64,000 nucleotides of DNA from Luteococcus sp048595755 (GTDB taxonomy: Bacteria; Actinomycetota; Actinomycetes; Propionibacteriales; Propionibacteriaceae). Shown piece after piece: positions 15,814-27,838 of this stretch. A program made the position numbers and the translations under genes. The stretch spans positions 2,542,001-2,606,000 of the forward strand of contig NZ_CP184360.1 in NCBI RefSeq assembly GCF_048595755.1. Reading direction: 5' to 3'. Under the pieces are notes generated by a model. It ran no database searches, had not been told where the DNA came from, and was given only the letters and a program-made list of their open reading frames with translations. Position 1 is the first letter of the stretch; each line of letters begins with the position of its first letter.

Positions 15814-17280
15814 GTGGATCTCGCAATCCTCATTCACCTCGCCATAGCCATCGTCGGCATCGTGGCACTCATCGTCGGCGGGAAGATCAATCCCGTCATT
15901 TCGCTGGTCGTCGGCGCCCTCTATCTGGGTATTGCCGGTGGACTCGGCCCCACCGACTCGGTGACGGCAGTCAGCGAGGGTTTCGGCAACCTGATGTTCG
16001 AAGTCGGCTTGATCATCGGATTCGGAGTGATGATCGGCGCCATCCTGTCAGCAAACGGCACCATGAAGCGCGTGGTCGACGGCCTGCTGAGGATGGGTGG
16101 GCCAAAGGCATCGTCCTACATCCTGGGCCTGTCCTCGGGAATCATCTTCCCCGCCATCTACTTTGACGTGGCACTCGTGATCATGGCCCCGATCGCCAAG
16201 GCGATCGCCGTGCGCAGCCGAAGGAATGTCGCCCCCATTGCGGGAGCGCTGGCCATCGGTCTGGAGGTTGCCCTGCTCATGGTGATCCCTGGCGCTGCGG
16301 CGCTGGCCATGGCCGCATCACTCAAGATCGACATGGGGACCATGCTGATGTGGGGCATCCCATCGGGCATCATCCTCATCGTCAGCAGCATCTTCGTGCA
16401 CACGTTGGTGACGGACCGCACGTGGAAGCCCGAGAAGGACGAGCTGCCGGAGGCGGGTTATCTCCACGACGAATTGGATCCCCATCAGGCAGAGCTCCAA
16501 GCCCGGTTCGAGGCTGGTGACACTGTGGGCACCGATCTGCGGGCCGCGAGTGACTCGCTGGACAGCATTGACATCGTGGCCGCCTCACTGGTTGACGATG
16601 CTGCGGACGCAGGGAACGATGCAAAGACGCTGGACCTTCCAATCGTCGTGGCCATGCTGCCGGTCATTGTGCCGATCGCCCTCATCATCGTCGACACCGC
16701 ATGCCGACTCCTGATGGGCAGTTCGCCGGGCGTCGTGCAGTTTCTTGGCAATCCTGTCGTGGCACTGCTCATCGGGCTTGGTATTGGCATCCTTGAGACC
16801 ATCCCGTTGGTCACTCGCGATGGAGTGGAGGACATCATCACTCGCGGTGCCCAGACCTCAGGCTCCATCCTGTTGTTCACCGGCGTGGCTGGCTCGCTCG
16901 GGCAGGTCATCACGGAGGTGGGGATCGGTGACATGCTCGCCAAGCTCTTCGAGGCCAATGCTGGAATCCCCATCCTGCTGGCTTGGCTGGTGGCTGCCAT
17001 CCTGCGCATCGCGCAGGGTTCGGGATCCGTGGCAGCCATGACGGGCGCGAGTATCCTGGCACCCGTGGTGGCAGCAACGGGGCTTCCCCCTGTGTTGATT
17101 CTGATGGCGGCCGCTTGTGGTGCTGCCTTCGGGGGCAACGTCACCGACAACACCTTCTGGATCTTCAAGCAGATGTTGGGCTTGACCACACGTGGAGCCT
17201 TTCAGGTCTACACGCTGGCTCAGTCCATCCTTGCAGTGATCGGTCTGGCCTATTGCAGTCTGTTGGCGCTGCTCTTCTGA
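15814..17280 (+). CDS. GntP-family gluconate/sugar-acid permease
   Basis: The 488-residue protein has 12 or more hydrophobic helices and the GntP features LILxGKxNP-like IVGGKINPVISL near the start, IYFDVALVIMAPIA and FGGNVTDNTFWIFKQ near the end. Family members are proton symporters for gluconate and related sugar acids. A central hydrophilic loop of about 70 acidic residues (about 210-285) is longer than usual. The GTG start has GGAGA before it. It is divergent from the SDR/transketolase operon and is the likely uptake system for its substrate. Confidence 0.9.
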   Translation: MDLAILIHLAIAIVGIVALIVGGKINPVISLVVGALYLGIAGGLGPTDSVTAVSEGFGNLMFEVGLIIGFGVMIGAILSANGTMKRVVDGLLRMGGPKASSYILGLSSGIIFPAIYFDVALVIMAPIAKAIAVRSRRNVAPIAGALAIGLEVALLMVIPGAAALAMAASLKIDMGTMLMWGIPSGIILIVSSIFVHTLVTDRTWKPEKDELPEAGYLHDELDPHQAELQARFEAGDTVGTDLRAASDSLDSIDIVAASLVDDAADAGNDAKTLDLPIVVAMLPVIVPIALIIVDTACRLLMGSSPGVVQFLGNPVVALLIGLGIGILETIPLVTRDGVEDIITRGAQTSGSILLFTGVAGSLGQVITEVGIGDMLAKLFEANAGIPILLAWLVAAILRIAQGSGSVAAMTGASILAPVVAATGLPPVLILMAAACGAAFGGNVTDNTFWIFKQMLGLTTRGAFQVYTLAQSILAVIGLAYCSLLALLF

Positions 17281-17294
17281 GGCTTCCAGTTCTT

Positions 17295-17355
17295 CAGTGG
17301 CGTGCCTGCTGAGCGACTCTCAACGGACGGAGTTGCTTCGGCAGTCACGCCACTG
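17295..17355. repeat. Inverted repeat after the permease gene
   Basis: CAGTGGCGTG (17295-17304) and CACGCCACTG (17346-17355) lie 41 nt apart in the gap between convergent genes. It may help termination; no T tract follows. Confidence 0.4.
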
Positions 17356-17371
17356 TCACGGGTTGAGGAGA

Positions 17372-18046
17372 TCAGGCCGTCACCAGCTCCAGGCCCAAGG
17401 CACGCGCCATGGGGCCGGCCAACTCGAGGACATCCGAGACTTGGATCGACGCACCTCGAAGCCCGTCGATGCCGCGCAGGCCCGCCAAGGCACCCCCATT
17501 GATCTCGACTCGGTCGCATCGGGCCTCGGTGAAGTTTGCCTCATCCAGTAGGCAGTCGATGAAGCGCACCTCCGTCAGACGGGCACTGGTGAAATCGGCG
17601 CCGCGAAGGTCGCAGCCGACGAACTCCACCCGGTTCAGGTTGGCGAAGCGCAGGTTGGCCATCGAGAGCAGGCAGTCGCGGTGCGCCACGTCGGTCAGTG
17701 TGCAGCCACTGAGTGTCAACCCCACAAGGCGGCACTCCTGCCACGTCACTCGCTTGAGGGTGGACTCGTGGAAGGCGGTGTTGGCCGCGTCGGCTTGGCG
17801 GAGAGCCAGGTCGACCCAGTTGGTGCGGTACCAGCGTGATCCGGCCAATGACCCACCGTCGATGCGCAGGCTGACCAGTTCTGCGTAGTGCGACGTGTGG
17901 TCGGGCAGGGCGATGGCGGACAGGTGCAGATCGGTCACGAGGTCGTCGTCGCCCACGTCGGCAGGTCCCAATTCCTCCCGGGGCGTCAGGGTGACGTGGT
18001 CGGGGGCAAGGCGGGGCTCCGTTGCCGGCCTGGGAATCAGGTGCAT
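17372..18046 (-). CDS. Pentapeptide-repeat protein
   Basis: From about residue 60 on, the 224-residue protein shows pentapeptide-like A(D/N)LxX repeats (ANLRFANLNRVEFVGC, LRGADFTSARLTEV, DEANFTEA), predicting a right-handed quadrilateral beta-helix. Fluoroquinolone-protection proteins share this fold, but most such repeats have unknown roles. The ATG at 18046 follows TAGGGT (18054-18059, minus strand) by 7 nt, a leaderless start; a GTG at 18055 would overlap the -10 box. It is divergent from efp. Confidence 0.85.
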   Translation of the reverse strand: MHLIPRPATEPRLAPDHVTLTPREELGPADVGDDDLVTDLHLSAIALPDHTSHYAELVSLRIDGGSLAGSRWYRTNWVDLALRQADAANTAFHESTLKRVTWQECRLVGLTLSGCTLTDVAHRDCLLSMANLRFANLNRVEFVGCDLRGADFTSARLTEVRFIDCLLDEANFTEARCDRVEINGGALAGLRGIDGLRGASIQVSDVLELAGPMARALGLELVTA

Positions 18047-18104
18047 GCGCGCCACCCTAGCCGTCGCGAAGTCCTGCCCGGTCGGGTGTCCACGTTCGTT
18101 GGGT

Positions 18105-18110
18105 TAGACT
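18105..18110 (+). promoter_or_regulatory. -10 box of efp-nusB
   Basis: TAGACT lies 42 bp before the efp GTG, leaving a leader of about 35 nt that includes AAGGGAAG as Shine-Dalgarno. Confidence 0.5.
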
Positions 18111-18152
18111 GATGTGCCGGACTCTCGGCACAGCGCATTGAAAGGGAAGTAC

Positions 18153-18716
18153 GTGGTTTCCACCAACGATTTCAAGAACGGCATGGTGCTCGACCTGGAC
18201 GGGCAGCTCTGGCAGATCACCTGGTTCCAGCACCACAAGCCGGGCAAGGGCAACACCGTCGTACGCTCCAAGCTCAAGCACGTGCTGACGGGCAAGGTTG
18301 TCGACAAGACCTTCAACTCCGACACGAAGGTGGACACCGCCACCGTCGACCGTCGTGACATGCAGTACCTGTACCACGACGGCGAGGCCTTCGTCTTCAT
18401 GGACAACACCACCTACGACCAGATGGCCCTGGGCGAGGAGATCGTCGGCGACGCGAAGGACTACCTCCTGGAGAACATGGAGGCCACCGTCGCGATCCAC
18501 GAGGGCAACCCGCTGTTCATCGAGATGCCCGCCTCCGTCGAGCTCGAGGTCACCTACACCGAGCCGGGCCTGCAGGGCGATCGCTCCACGGGTGGCACCA
18601 AGCCCGCCACCCTGGAGACCGGCAAGCAGGTGCAGGTGCCGCTGTTCATCACCACTGGCGAGAAGATCAAGGTCGACACCCGCACCGGTGAGTACCTGTC
18701 GCGCGTCAGCAACTGA
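18153..18716 (+). CDS. efp: Elongation factor P
   Basis: EF-P binds stalled ribosomes at the E site and speeds peptide bonds at proline runs. The 187-residue protein has the three OB-like domains: it begins VSTNDFKNGMVLDLDG; the loop that carries the modified residue in other bacteria reads HHKPGKGN, so the tip Lys is followed by Gly-Asn as in actinobacteria; the end is IKVDTRTGEYLSRV. The GTG at 18153 is chosen because it has AAGGGAAG 4 nt upstream and matches family length; an in-frame ATG at 18114 adds 13 unrelated residues. Confidence 0.96.
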   Translation: MVSTNDFKNGMVLDLDGQLWQITWFQHHKPGKGNTVVRSKLKHVLTGKVVDKTFNSDTKVDTATVDRRDMQYLYHDGEAFVFMDNTTYDQMALGEEIVGDAKDYLLENMEATVAIHEGNPLFIEMPASVELEVTYTEPGLQGDRSTGGTKPATLETGKQVQVPLFITTGEKIKVDTRTGEYLSRVSN

Positions 18717-19207
18717 TGACCGACGACATCGTGGGCACGCCGGTGCCGGGGCGTCCTGATCTGTTGAAGATCTCCAAGGAACCCGTGCCGGTGGTGCCGA
18801 ATCCGCACCACAGCAGCCGAACCAAGGCGCGCAAGCAGGCCCTCGACATCCTGTTCGAGGCCGAGCTGCGCGACCGCGACCTGCTGACCACGCTGGACGA
18901 ACACATCGCCGAGGCCACCCCGGCCGTGCGCCCCTTCGCCCAGGAGATCGTGCGTGGCATCGACGCGCACATGGGAAGCATCGACCAGCGGATCGCCGAG
19001 TGCTGCAGCGCGGAGTGGACCCTGGAGCGCATGCCCCGCGTGGACCGCAACCTGGCCCGCGTCGCGATGTGGGAGATCGACCACAGCGACGTGGCGGACG
19101 AGGCCGTGATCAGTGAGGCAGTGTCGCTGGCCACCGAGTACTCCACCGAGGACTCGGCGGGCTTCCTGAACGGCCTGCTCGCCCAGGCGGTGCGCACCAA
19201 GCAGTGA
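18716..19207 (+). CDS. nusB: Transcription antitermination factor NusB
   Basis: NusB binds boxA RNA with S10 (NusE) and supports antitermination of rRNA operons. The 163-residue helical protein has RTKARKQALDILFEAEL near 35 and a C-terminal EAVSLATEYSTEDSAGFLNG. The first 30 residues are a poorly conserved extension. The ATG shares its A with the efp stop (TGATG), so the two are coupled, as usual in actinobacteria. Confidence 0.96.
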   Translation: MTDDIVGTPVPGRPDLLKISKEPVPVVPNPHHSSRTKARKQALDILFEAELRDRDLLTTLDEHIAEATPAVRPFAQEIVRGIDAHMGSIDQRIAECCSAEWTLERMPRVDRNLARVAMWEIDHSDVADEAVISEAVSLATEYSTEDSAGFLNGLLAQAVRTKQ

Positions 19208-19235
19208 CGGTGTCCGCCGATTGACCGAATCATGA

Positions 19236-19265
19236 CAAGGGTCCCTCCTCCGGGAGGGGCCCTTG
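19236..19265 (+). terminator. Terminator after efp-nusB
   Basis: A 13-bp stem with one G-T pair (19236-19248 with 19253-19265) and a TCCG loop lies 28 bp after the nusB stop, without a T tract. Confidence 0.75.
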
Positions 19266-19331
19266 CCGTGTGTCGGCACACCTGCGCGGCCGTGCTTCCC
19301 TCGTGCGTCGGCCTCCGGCAGGATGTGCCGG

Positions 19332-20579
19332 GTGAATTCCCCGGCAGTGAGCCAACAGCGGCCCCGCACCGACGTGGCGGTGGTGCAGCGCCGTACCGTG
19401 CGCGTGCTCTTTGCCGCCCAGGTGATGGCCGGCCTGGGGATGGGCGCGGGGATGTCCATTGGATCATTGCTGGCCTATGAGGTGACCAGTGACGAGGGTC
19501 TGGCCGGCTTGTCCCGCCTGGTCTCGGGCCTGTCCGTGGCGGTGATCGCCTCACCCCTGGCGCGACTGGCCACCCAGCGCGGTCGCCGCATCGCCCTGGG
19601 CTCGGGGTGGCTCGTGGCCACGCTCGGCGCTCTCCTCCTGGTGGCTGCGGTGGCTCGACACGAGATCGTGCTGCTGATGGTGGGGATGTTCCTCTTCTCG
19701 GCCGGCAGTGCGGCCGGGCTGCAAGCCCGATTCGCGGCCACCGACCTGGCCGCTGCGCACCATCGTGCTCGCACCCTCTCGCTGGTCGTCTGGGCCACCA
19801 CCGTCGGATCGGTCCTTGGCCCGAACCTGGCCGGCCCCGGCGCAATCCTGGGAGGTCGGCTGGGCCTGCCAGGCATTGCGGGGGCCTACCTGATCGCCGC
19901 GGCCGGCACCCTGCTCAGCGCCCTGTTCGTCTGGCTGGCGTTGCGTCCCGATCCGCTGCTCCTGGCTCGCGGGGGATCCCCCGCGGTTCGACCCCGTGGT
20001 CTGCAGCTGGTGCGCCGGGCCTGGCACAGCGATGCGATGCGCCTGGCCCTGGTCTCGGCTGCCTGCGCGCAGTTCGTGATGGCCTCGGTGATGGTCCTCA
20101 CCCCGGTGCACATGACGATGCACGGACATGCCCTGCGGGGTGTCGGGTTGATCATGAGCCTGCACATCGCCGGCATGTATGCCTTCTCGCCCGTGGTCGG
20201 TTGGCTGGTCGACCGGCTGGGGGAGCGGGCGGTGCTGTGGCAGGGCCTGTCCACGCTGGGTGTTTCGCTGCTGGTGGCCTGGCTTGCCGATGCCAGCATG
20301 GCCTGGTTGGCAGCGGCCCTGTTCCTGTTGGGTGTCGGGTGGAGCCTGGCATCGGTGGCGGCCGCCGCTCTGGTGACTCGTGTGGCCAGCGACGACGACC
20401 GCCCCGCAATGCAGGGGGCCGTGGACACGGTGGCGAACCTGGCGGCGGCCCTGGCCGCCGCCCTCAGCGGGGTCGTGATGGGTGCGCTGGGTTACCGCGG
20501 GTTGGCCGTCTTCGCCGCCGTGGCCCTGGCACCGATGGTCGTCGGCTTGCTCACCACGAGGGGAAGACCCCCGGCTTGA
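19332..20579 (+). CDS. MFS transporter
   Basis: The 415-residue protein has about 12 transmembrane helices in two halves joined by a cytoplasmic loop near 195-215, and an MFS-like signature between helices 2 and 3 (ARLATQRGRRIALGSG). It resembles drug or metabolite exporters; the substrate is unknown. The GTG at 19332 is preferred because in-frame starts upstream would lie in the terminator at 19236-19265. It occupies the place where related genomes usually keep pyrR-pyrB-pyrC. Confidence 0.82.
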   Translation: MNSPAVSQQRPRTDVAVVQRRTVRVLFAAQVMAGLGMGAGMSIGSLLAYEVTSDEGLAGLSRLVSGLSVAVIASPLARLATQRGRRIALGSGWLVATLGALLLVAAVARHEIVLLMVGMFLFSAGSAAGLQARFAATDLAAAHHRARTLSLVVWATTVGSVLGPNLAGPGAILGGRLGLPGIAGAYLIAAAGTLLSALFVWLALRPDPLLLARGGSPAVRPRGLQLVRRAWHSDAMRLALVSAACAQFVMASVMVLTPVHMTMHGHALRGVGLIMSLHIAGMYAFSPVVGWLVDRLGERAVLWQGLSTLGVSLLVAWLADASMAWLAAALFLLGVGWSLASVAAAALVTRVASDDDRPAMQGAVDTVANLAAALAAALSGVVMGALGYRGLAVFAAVALAPMVVGLLTTRGRPPA

Positions 20580-20650
20580 CCTCCCTTGGCATGAACTCAG
20601 CGCCGTGCCAAAAATCTGGAATCTGGGCAGTTGCGGTCCGACGGTGCTGA

Positions 20651-20656
20651 TAGGGT
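20651..20656 (+). promoter_or_regulatory. Possible -10 box before carA
   Basis: TAGGGT lies about 60 bp before the carA start and would give a leader of about 50 nt containing the hairpin at 20682-20702. No good -35 is visible. Confidence 0.35.
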
Positions 20657-20681
20657 TCCCGACGATCACTCACCCGCAAGG

Positions 20682-20702
20682 CCTTGCCCGGCTCGGGCAG
20701 GG
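20682..20702 (+). promoter_or_regulatory. Hairpin covering the carA ribosome binding site
   Basis: CCTTGCCCG (20682-20690) can pair with CGGGCAGGG (20694-20702) over a GCT loop. The right arm contains the first G residues of the Shine-Dalgarno GGGGAGG (20700-20706), so folding would reduce access to it. Confidence 0.4.
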
Positions 20703-20712
20703 GAGGATGGCC

Positions 20713-21884
20713 ATGACCTCGTCCCAGTTCGTCTCGCAATCGTCGGTTCCCGCGATTCTGGTTCTGGAGGATGGCCGCCATTTCCGCGGCACCTCCTACG
20801 GAGCCCAGGGAACCACCTTTGGTGAAGCGGTCTTCACCACCGGAATGTCCGGCTACCAGGAGACCCTCACCGATCCGAGCTTCCACCGCCAGGTGATCGT
20901 CGCCACGGCGCCGCACATCGGCAACACCGGGTGGAACGACGAGGACGGCGAGTCGAAGCAGATCTGGGCCGCCGGCTATGTGGTGCGCGATCCAGCGCGT
21001 GTGGCCTCCAACTGGCGCAGCCGCCGCAGTCTGGACGAGGAGCTGCAGGCCCAGGGCATCGTCGGCATCAGCCACCTCGACACTCGTGCCCTGACCCGCC
21101 ACCTGCGAGAGTGCGGCGTGATGCGGGTAGCCATCAGCACCGAGGTGCTCGACCCGGAGAAGCTGCGCGAGCAGGTGCTACAGCAGCCCGCCATGGCCGG
21201 GGCCAGCCTGGTCGACGACGTGACCACCCCCGAGGCCCATGTCGTGCCGGCCGAGGGCGAGAAGAAGTACACCGCGGTGGTTCTCGACCTGGGCATCAAG
21301 GCCAGCACCCCGGTGCGTTTGGCCGCCCGCGGGATCGAGCAGCACGTGCTCCCCGCCACCGCGAGCTTCGAGGAGATCGATCGCATCAAGCCCGACGGGG
21401 TCTTCTTCTCCAACGGCCCGGGTGACCCGTCGACGGCTGACGGTCCCGTGGAGGTGCTGCGGCAGGTGCTGCAGGCCGGTTACCCCTACTTCGGCATCTG
21501 CTTCGGCAACCAGCTCTTCGGCCGTGCCCTGGGCTTCGAGACCTACAAGCTGAAGTACGGTCACCGCGGCGCCAACCAGCCCGTGATGGACCGCACCACC
21601 GGCAAGGTGGAGATCACCGCGCAGAACCACGGCTTCGCCGTCGACGCGCCCCTCGACCGGGCCACCGAGACCGACTTCGGCACCGCCACCGTGAGCCACG
21701 TGTGCCTCAACGACGACGTGGTGGAAGGTCTCGAACTGCGCCGCGACGGCCGGTTGGTGGGCTTCAGCGTCCAGTACCACCCCGAGGCCGCGGCCGGTCC
21801 CCATGACTCGGCCTACCTCTTCGACCGCTTCGTCGAGATGCTCGACGCCTCCAAGAACCAGCAGAACCCGGAAGGCACCCACTG

Positions 21885-21885
<1 letters not shown>
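20713..21885 (+). CDS. carA: Carbamoyl-phosphate synthase small subunit
   Basis: CarA is the glutaminase subunit: it frees ammonia from glutamine and channels it to CarB for carbamoyl phosphate, used in pyrimidine and arginine synthesis. The 390 residues hold the small-subunit N-domain and a class I amidotransferase domain with nucleophile Cys in GICFGNQ and the His/Glu pair in YHPEA; GNQ in place of GHQ is normal in actinobacteria. The start at 20713 is chosen because GGGGAGG lies 6 nt upstream; the ATG at 20707 abuts that site. The stop overlaps carB (TGATG). Confidence 0.97.
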
Positions 21886-25249
<3,364 letters not shown>

Positions 25250-25253
<4 letters not shown>

Positions 25254-26359
25254 GCGCTGCGGAACAGGCCCGGACCAAGGGCCAGGAGCTGGTGAATCGC
25301 GGACTGTTGGCGGGCTACCAGCAGGTGCTGCGGCCCGGCCTGTTCCGGCTTCGTGGCGGCGATGCCGAGGCCATCCACGAGGACATGATTCGTGCGCTGG
25401 GCGCGGCGGGGCGCCTCCCGGCACCGGCCCAGCGGCTGGCTGGGGCGGCCCTGGGCCGACGCGGCGGCGCCACCGTGGCCGGCATCCAGTTCCCCGGCCG
25501 GGTGGGTGTGGCAGCGGGCCTCGACAAGAACGGCATCGCGGCGCGTGCCTGGGCCGGGCTCGGTTTTGGTTTCGCCGAGCTGGGCACGGTCACCGCGCAG
25601 GCCCAGCCGGGCAATCCGAAGCCACGACTGTTCCGTGCCAAGCAGTCCGAGGCCATCATCAACCGGATGGGCTTCAACAACGAGGGTGCACAGGCCTTGG
25701 CCTCGCGGCTCGAGGAATGGGGCGTCCAGCGGGGCAACCGCGCCTTGGGGATCCCGCTGGGCATCAGCCTGGGCAAGACCAAGGTGACACCCCTCGACGG
25801 GGCCGTCGAGGACTACCTCACCAGCCTGAGACTGCTGGCCGACAAGGCCGACTACGTCGCGGTGAACATCTCCAGCCCCAACACCCCCGGGCTGCGCAGC
25901 CTGCAGGACGGAGACGCCCTGCGCGAGCTGACCAAGGCCCTGGTCACCGAGGCCAGGGTGCTCAACGAGGTCAGCCCGGTGCCGATCTTCGTCAAGGTGG
26001 CGCCCGACCTCACCTGGGAGGCCCTCGACGAGGTCCTGGAGACCTGCGAGCAGGCGGGGGTCAGCGGCCTGATCGCCACCAACACCACCCTGGGCCGCGA
26101 CGGCCTCAAGGGCAGCGACGTGCGGCTCGCCGCCGAGGCAGGTGGCCTGTCGGGTGCCCCGCTCACCGTGCGTTCGCGCGAGGTGGTGGCGCGTATCGTC
26201 GAACGCTCCGCGCTGCCGGTGATGGGAGTGGGCGGCATCATGACCCCCGCCGACGCCCAGGCGATGTTCGACGCCGGGGCCCGCTTGGTGCAGGTCTATT
26301 CCGGTTTCATCTACAACGGCCCCGCCCTGGTGCGTGGCATCAACTCCCTGCCACACTGA
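25250..26359 (+). CDS. pyrD: Dihydroorotate dehydrogenase (quinone), class 2
   Basis: PyrD oxidises dihydroorotate to orotate and passes electrons to membrane quinones. The 369-residue protein has the N-terminal helical membrane-contact segment of class 2 enzymes (about 1-45), then the FMN barrel: VGVAAGLDKNGIA, NRMGFNNEG, NISSPNTPGLR with the catalytic Ser, and the IGVGGI-like MGVGGIMTPAD. The ATG at 25250 overlaps the carB stop by 4 bp; the frame is open further upstream inside carB, but that is out-of-frame carB sequence. Confidence 0.96.
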
Positions 26360-26364
26360 CCACC

Positions 26365-26467
26365 CCTCGACAGGCTCGAGGAACGTGGTCGGGACAGGCC
26401 CGGGAATCGTAGGACGCCGATCACGACGGCCGAGCCTGGCCACCAGAACCGATCACGACGGCCGAGC
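26365..26467. repeat. Dispersed repeats between pyrD and pyrF
   Basis: CCTCGACAGGCTCGAGG (26365-26381) belongs to the window-wide CCGAGCYTGTCGAGG family. Then CCGATCACGACGGCCGAGC occurs twice in direct order (26417-26435 and 26449-26467); the second copy runs on into TTGTCGAGG. Nothing else is visible in this 132-bp gap apart from the pyrF ribosome site. Confidence 0.8.
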
Positions 26468-26491
26468 TTGTCGAGGCCCGAAGGAGACACC

Positions 26492-27295
26492 ATGGCCACC
26501 TATGCGGAACGACTCAAGGCCCTCACCGCCGAGCGCAGTGCGCTGTGCGTCGGCATCGACCCCCACCCGCAGATCCTGGCGTCGTGGGGGCTGGACGACG
26601 ACGTGAAGGGGCTGGAGAGCTGCGCCCGCACCATGGTCGCGGCCCTGGGGGAGAAGGTGGCGGTCTTCAAGCCGCAATCGGCCTTCTACGAGGTCTACGG
26701 CTCGGCAGGCATCGCGGTGCTGGAGCGGGTGCTCGACGACATCCGGCAGGCCGGGGCGCTGAGCATCCTCGACGTGAAGCGCGGCGACATCGGATCCACG
26801 ATGGCCGGCTATGCCCGCGCCTACCTGGCCTCGGACTCCTCCCTGCGCGCCGACGCGGTGACGCTGAGCCCCTACCTGGGCTTCGAGTCGCTGCGCCCCG
26901 CCATCGACCTGGCACACCAGGAGGGCAGGGGGATCTATCTCCTGGCCCGCACCAGCAATCCGGAAGGCGGGGACGTGCAGCTGGCACGAACCGGCTCGGG
27001 CAGCAGCGTGTCGCAGTTCATGGTGGATGCCGCCGCCGCGGAGAACGAGCGCTCCGGTCAATACGCCCTGGGCCTGGTGGTGGGGGGAACCCATGCCGAT
27101 CCGGGGTGCGACGTGAGCCGCTTCAACGGATCCATCCTGGTTCCCGGCATCGGTGCGCAGGGTGGCACCGTCGAGGGATTGCGGGAGATCTTCGGAGAGG
27201 CCACGGCCAGGCTGCTGCCCTCGGCCAGCCGCCAGGTCATGCGGGGCGGCCCGAGCCACGACGGACTGTCCAAGGCACTGGCCTCGATCGTGTGA
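26492..27295 (+). CDS. pyrF: Orotidine-5'-phosphate decarboxylase (type 2)
   Basis: PyrF decarboxylates OMP to UMP, the last step of de novo UMP synthesis. The 267-residue barrel has the catalytic DVKRGDIGST motif near 92, CVGIDPHP near 17 and VPGIGAQGG near 218, which marks the longer type 2 family seen in mycobacteria. The start at 26492 has AAGGAG 5 nt upstream; an in-frame ATG is not available closer to pyrD without entering the repeat. Confidence 0.96.
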   Translation: MATYAERLKALTAERSALCVGIDPHPQILASWGLDDDVKGLESCARTMVAALGEKVAVFKPQSAFYEVYGSAGIAVLERVLDDIRQAGALSILDVKRGDIGSTMAGYARAYLASDSSLRADAVTLSPYLGFESLRPAIDLAHQEGRGIYLLARTSNPEGGDVQLARTGSGSSVSQFMVDAAAAENERSGQYALGLVVGGTHADPGCDVSRFNGSILVPGIGAQGGTVEGLREIFGEATARLLPSASRQVMRGGPSHDGLSKALASIV

Positions 27296-27360
27296 TCCCA
27301 AGCGGGTCGTCCCCGGGTGGCCGCGGGGCCCGTGAAAGAGTGCTGCAAGTCACACCGTCT

Positions 27361-27386
27361 GTGGTGGGGAATTGCGGCCCCACCAC
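27361..27386 (+). terminator. Hairpin between pyrF and mihF
   Basis: GTGGTGGGG (27361-27369) pairs perfectly with CCCCACCAC (27378-27386) across an 8-nt loop. A TAGATT box at 27389-27394 follows directly, so termination of the pyr transcript and a new start for mihF may be packed together. Confidence 0.5.
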
Positions 27387-27388
27387 GG

Positions 27389-27394
27389 TAGATT
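27389..27394 (+). promoter_or_regulatory. -10 box of mihF
   Basis: TAGATT lies directly after the hairpin and would give a leader of about 80 nt before the mihF GTG. Confidence 0.35.
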
Positions 27395-27482
27395 CGGCTG
27401 CGGCAAGCACTTTTCGACGGTAGCTTGGTAGTGACGAACCGGGCGGTGGGCATGCCCGAGCACAGAGGAATGGAGACCTGTC

Positions 27483-27794
27483 GTGGCGATTCCAACACTT
27501 TCACCGGAGCAACTTCAGGCGGCCCGCGAGGCTGCCACCCAGGCCCGTCGCGCACGGGCCGACCTCAAGGAGCGGGTGCGCAATGGTTCCCTGAGCCTGA
27601 ACCAGGCGCTCGACATCGCCGCCGAGGACGACGTGCTGGCGCACGTCAAGGTGGTCGACCTGCTCAAGGCCCTGCCCCGGGTGGGTGACAAGCGGGCGAC
27701 CGAGATCATGGAGCGACTCGAGATCGCCGCGAACCGCCGGGTGCGCGGTCTTGGCCGTCACCAGGTGGCGGGTCTGAAGGCCGAATTCGAGTAG
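27483..27794 (+). CDS. mihF: Integration host factor, actinobacterial type
   Basis: mIHF is a small nucleoid protein that bends DNA and is essential in mycobacteria; it is unrelated in sequence to proteobacterial IHF. The 103 residues are helical, with an N-terminal arm, RARADLKERVRNGSLSL, and a helix-two-turn-helix part VVDLLKALPRVGDKRATEI followed by RRVRGLGRHQ. The GTG start at 27483 has GGAGACC about 8 nt upstream. The mihF-gmk-rpoZ order is conserved in actinobacteria. Confidence 0.95.
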   Translation: MAIPTLSPEQLQAAREAATQARRARADLKERVRNGSLSLNQALDIAAEDDVLAHVKVVDLLKALPRVGDKRATEIMERLEIAANRRVRGLGRHQVAGLKAEFE

Positions 27795-27838
27795 TCATCG
27801 GGGGCCAGACCCCACCAGAGCAAGGAGATGCCGGCAGC

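Noticed and set aside
18114..18152. Upstream ATG for EF-P
   Set aside because: It adds 13 residues not found in the family and lacks a ribosome site, whereas the GTG at 18153 has AAGGGAAG upstream.
21489..21515. GICFGNQ in CarA as a damaged active site
   Set aside because: The nucleophile Cys is present and the GNQ variant is usual in actinobacterial CarA.
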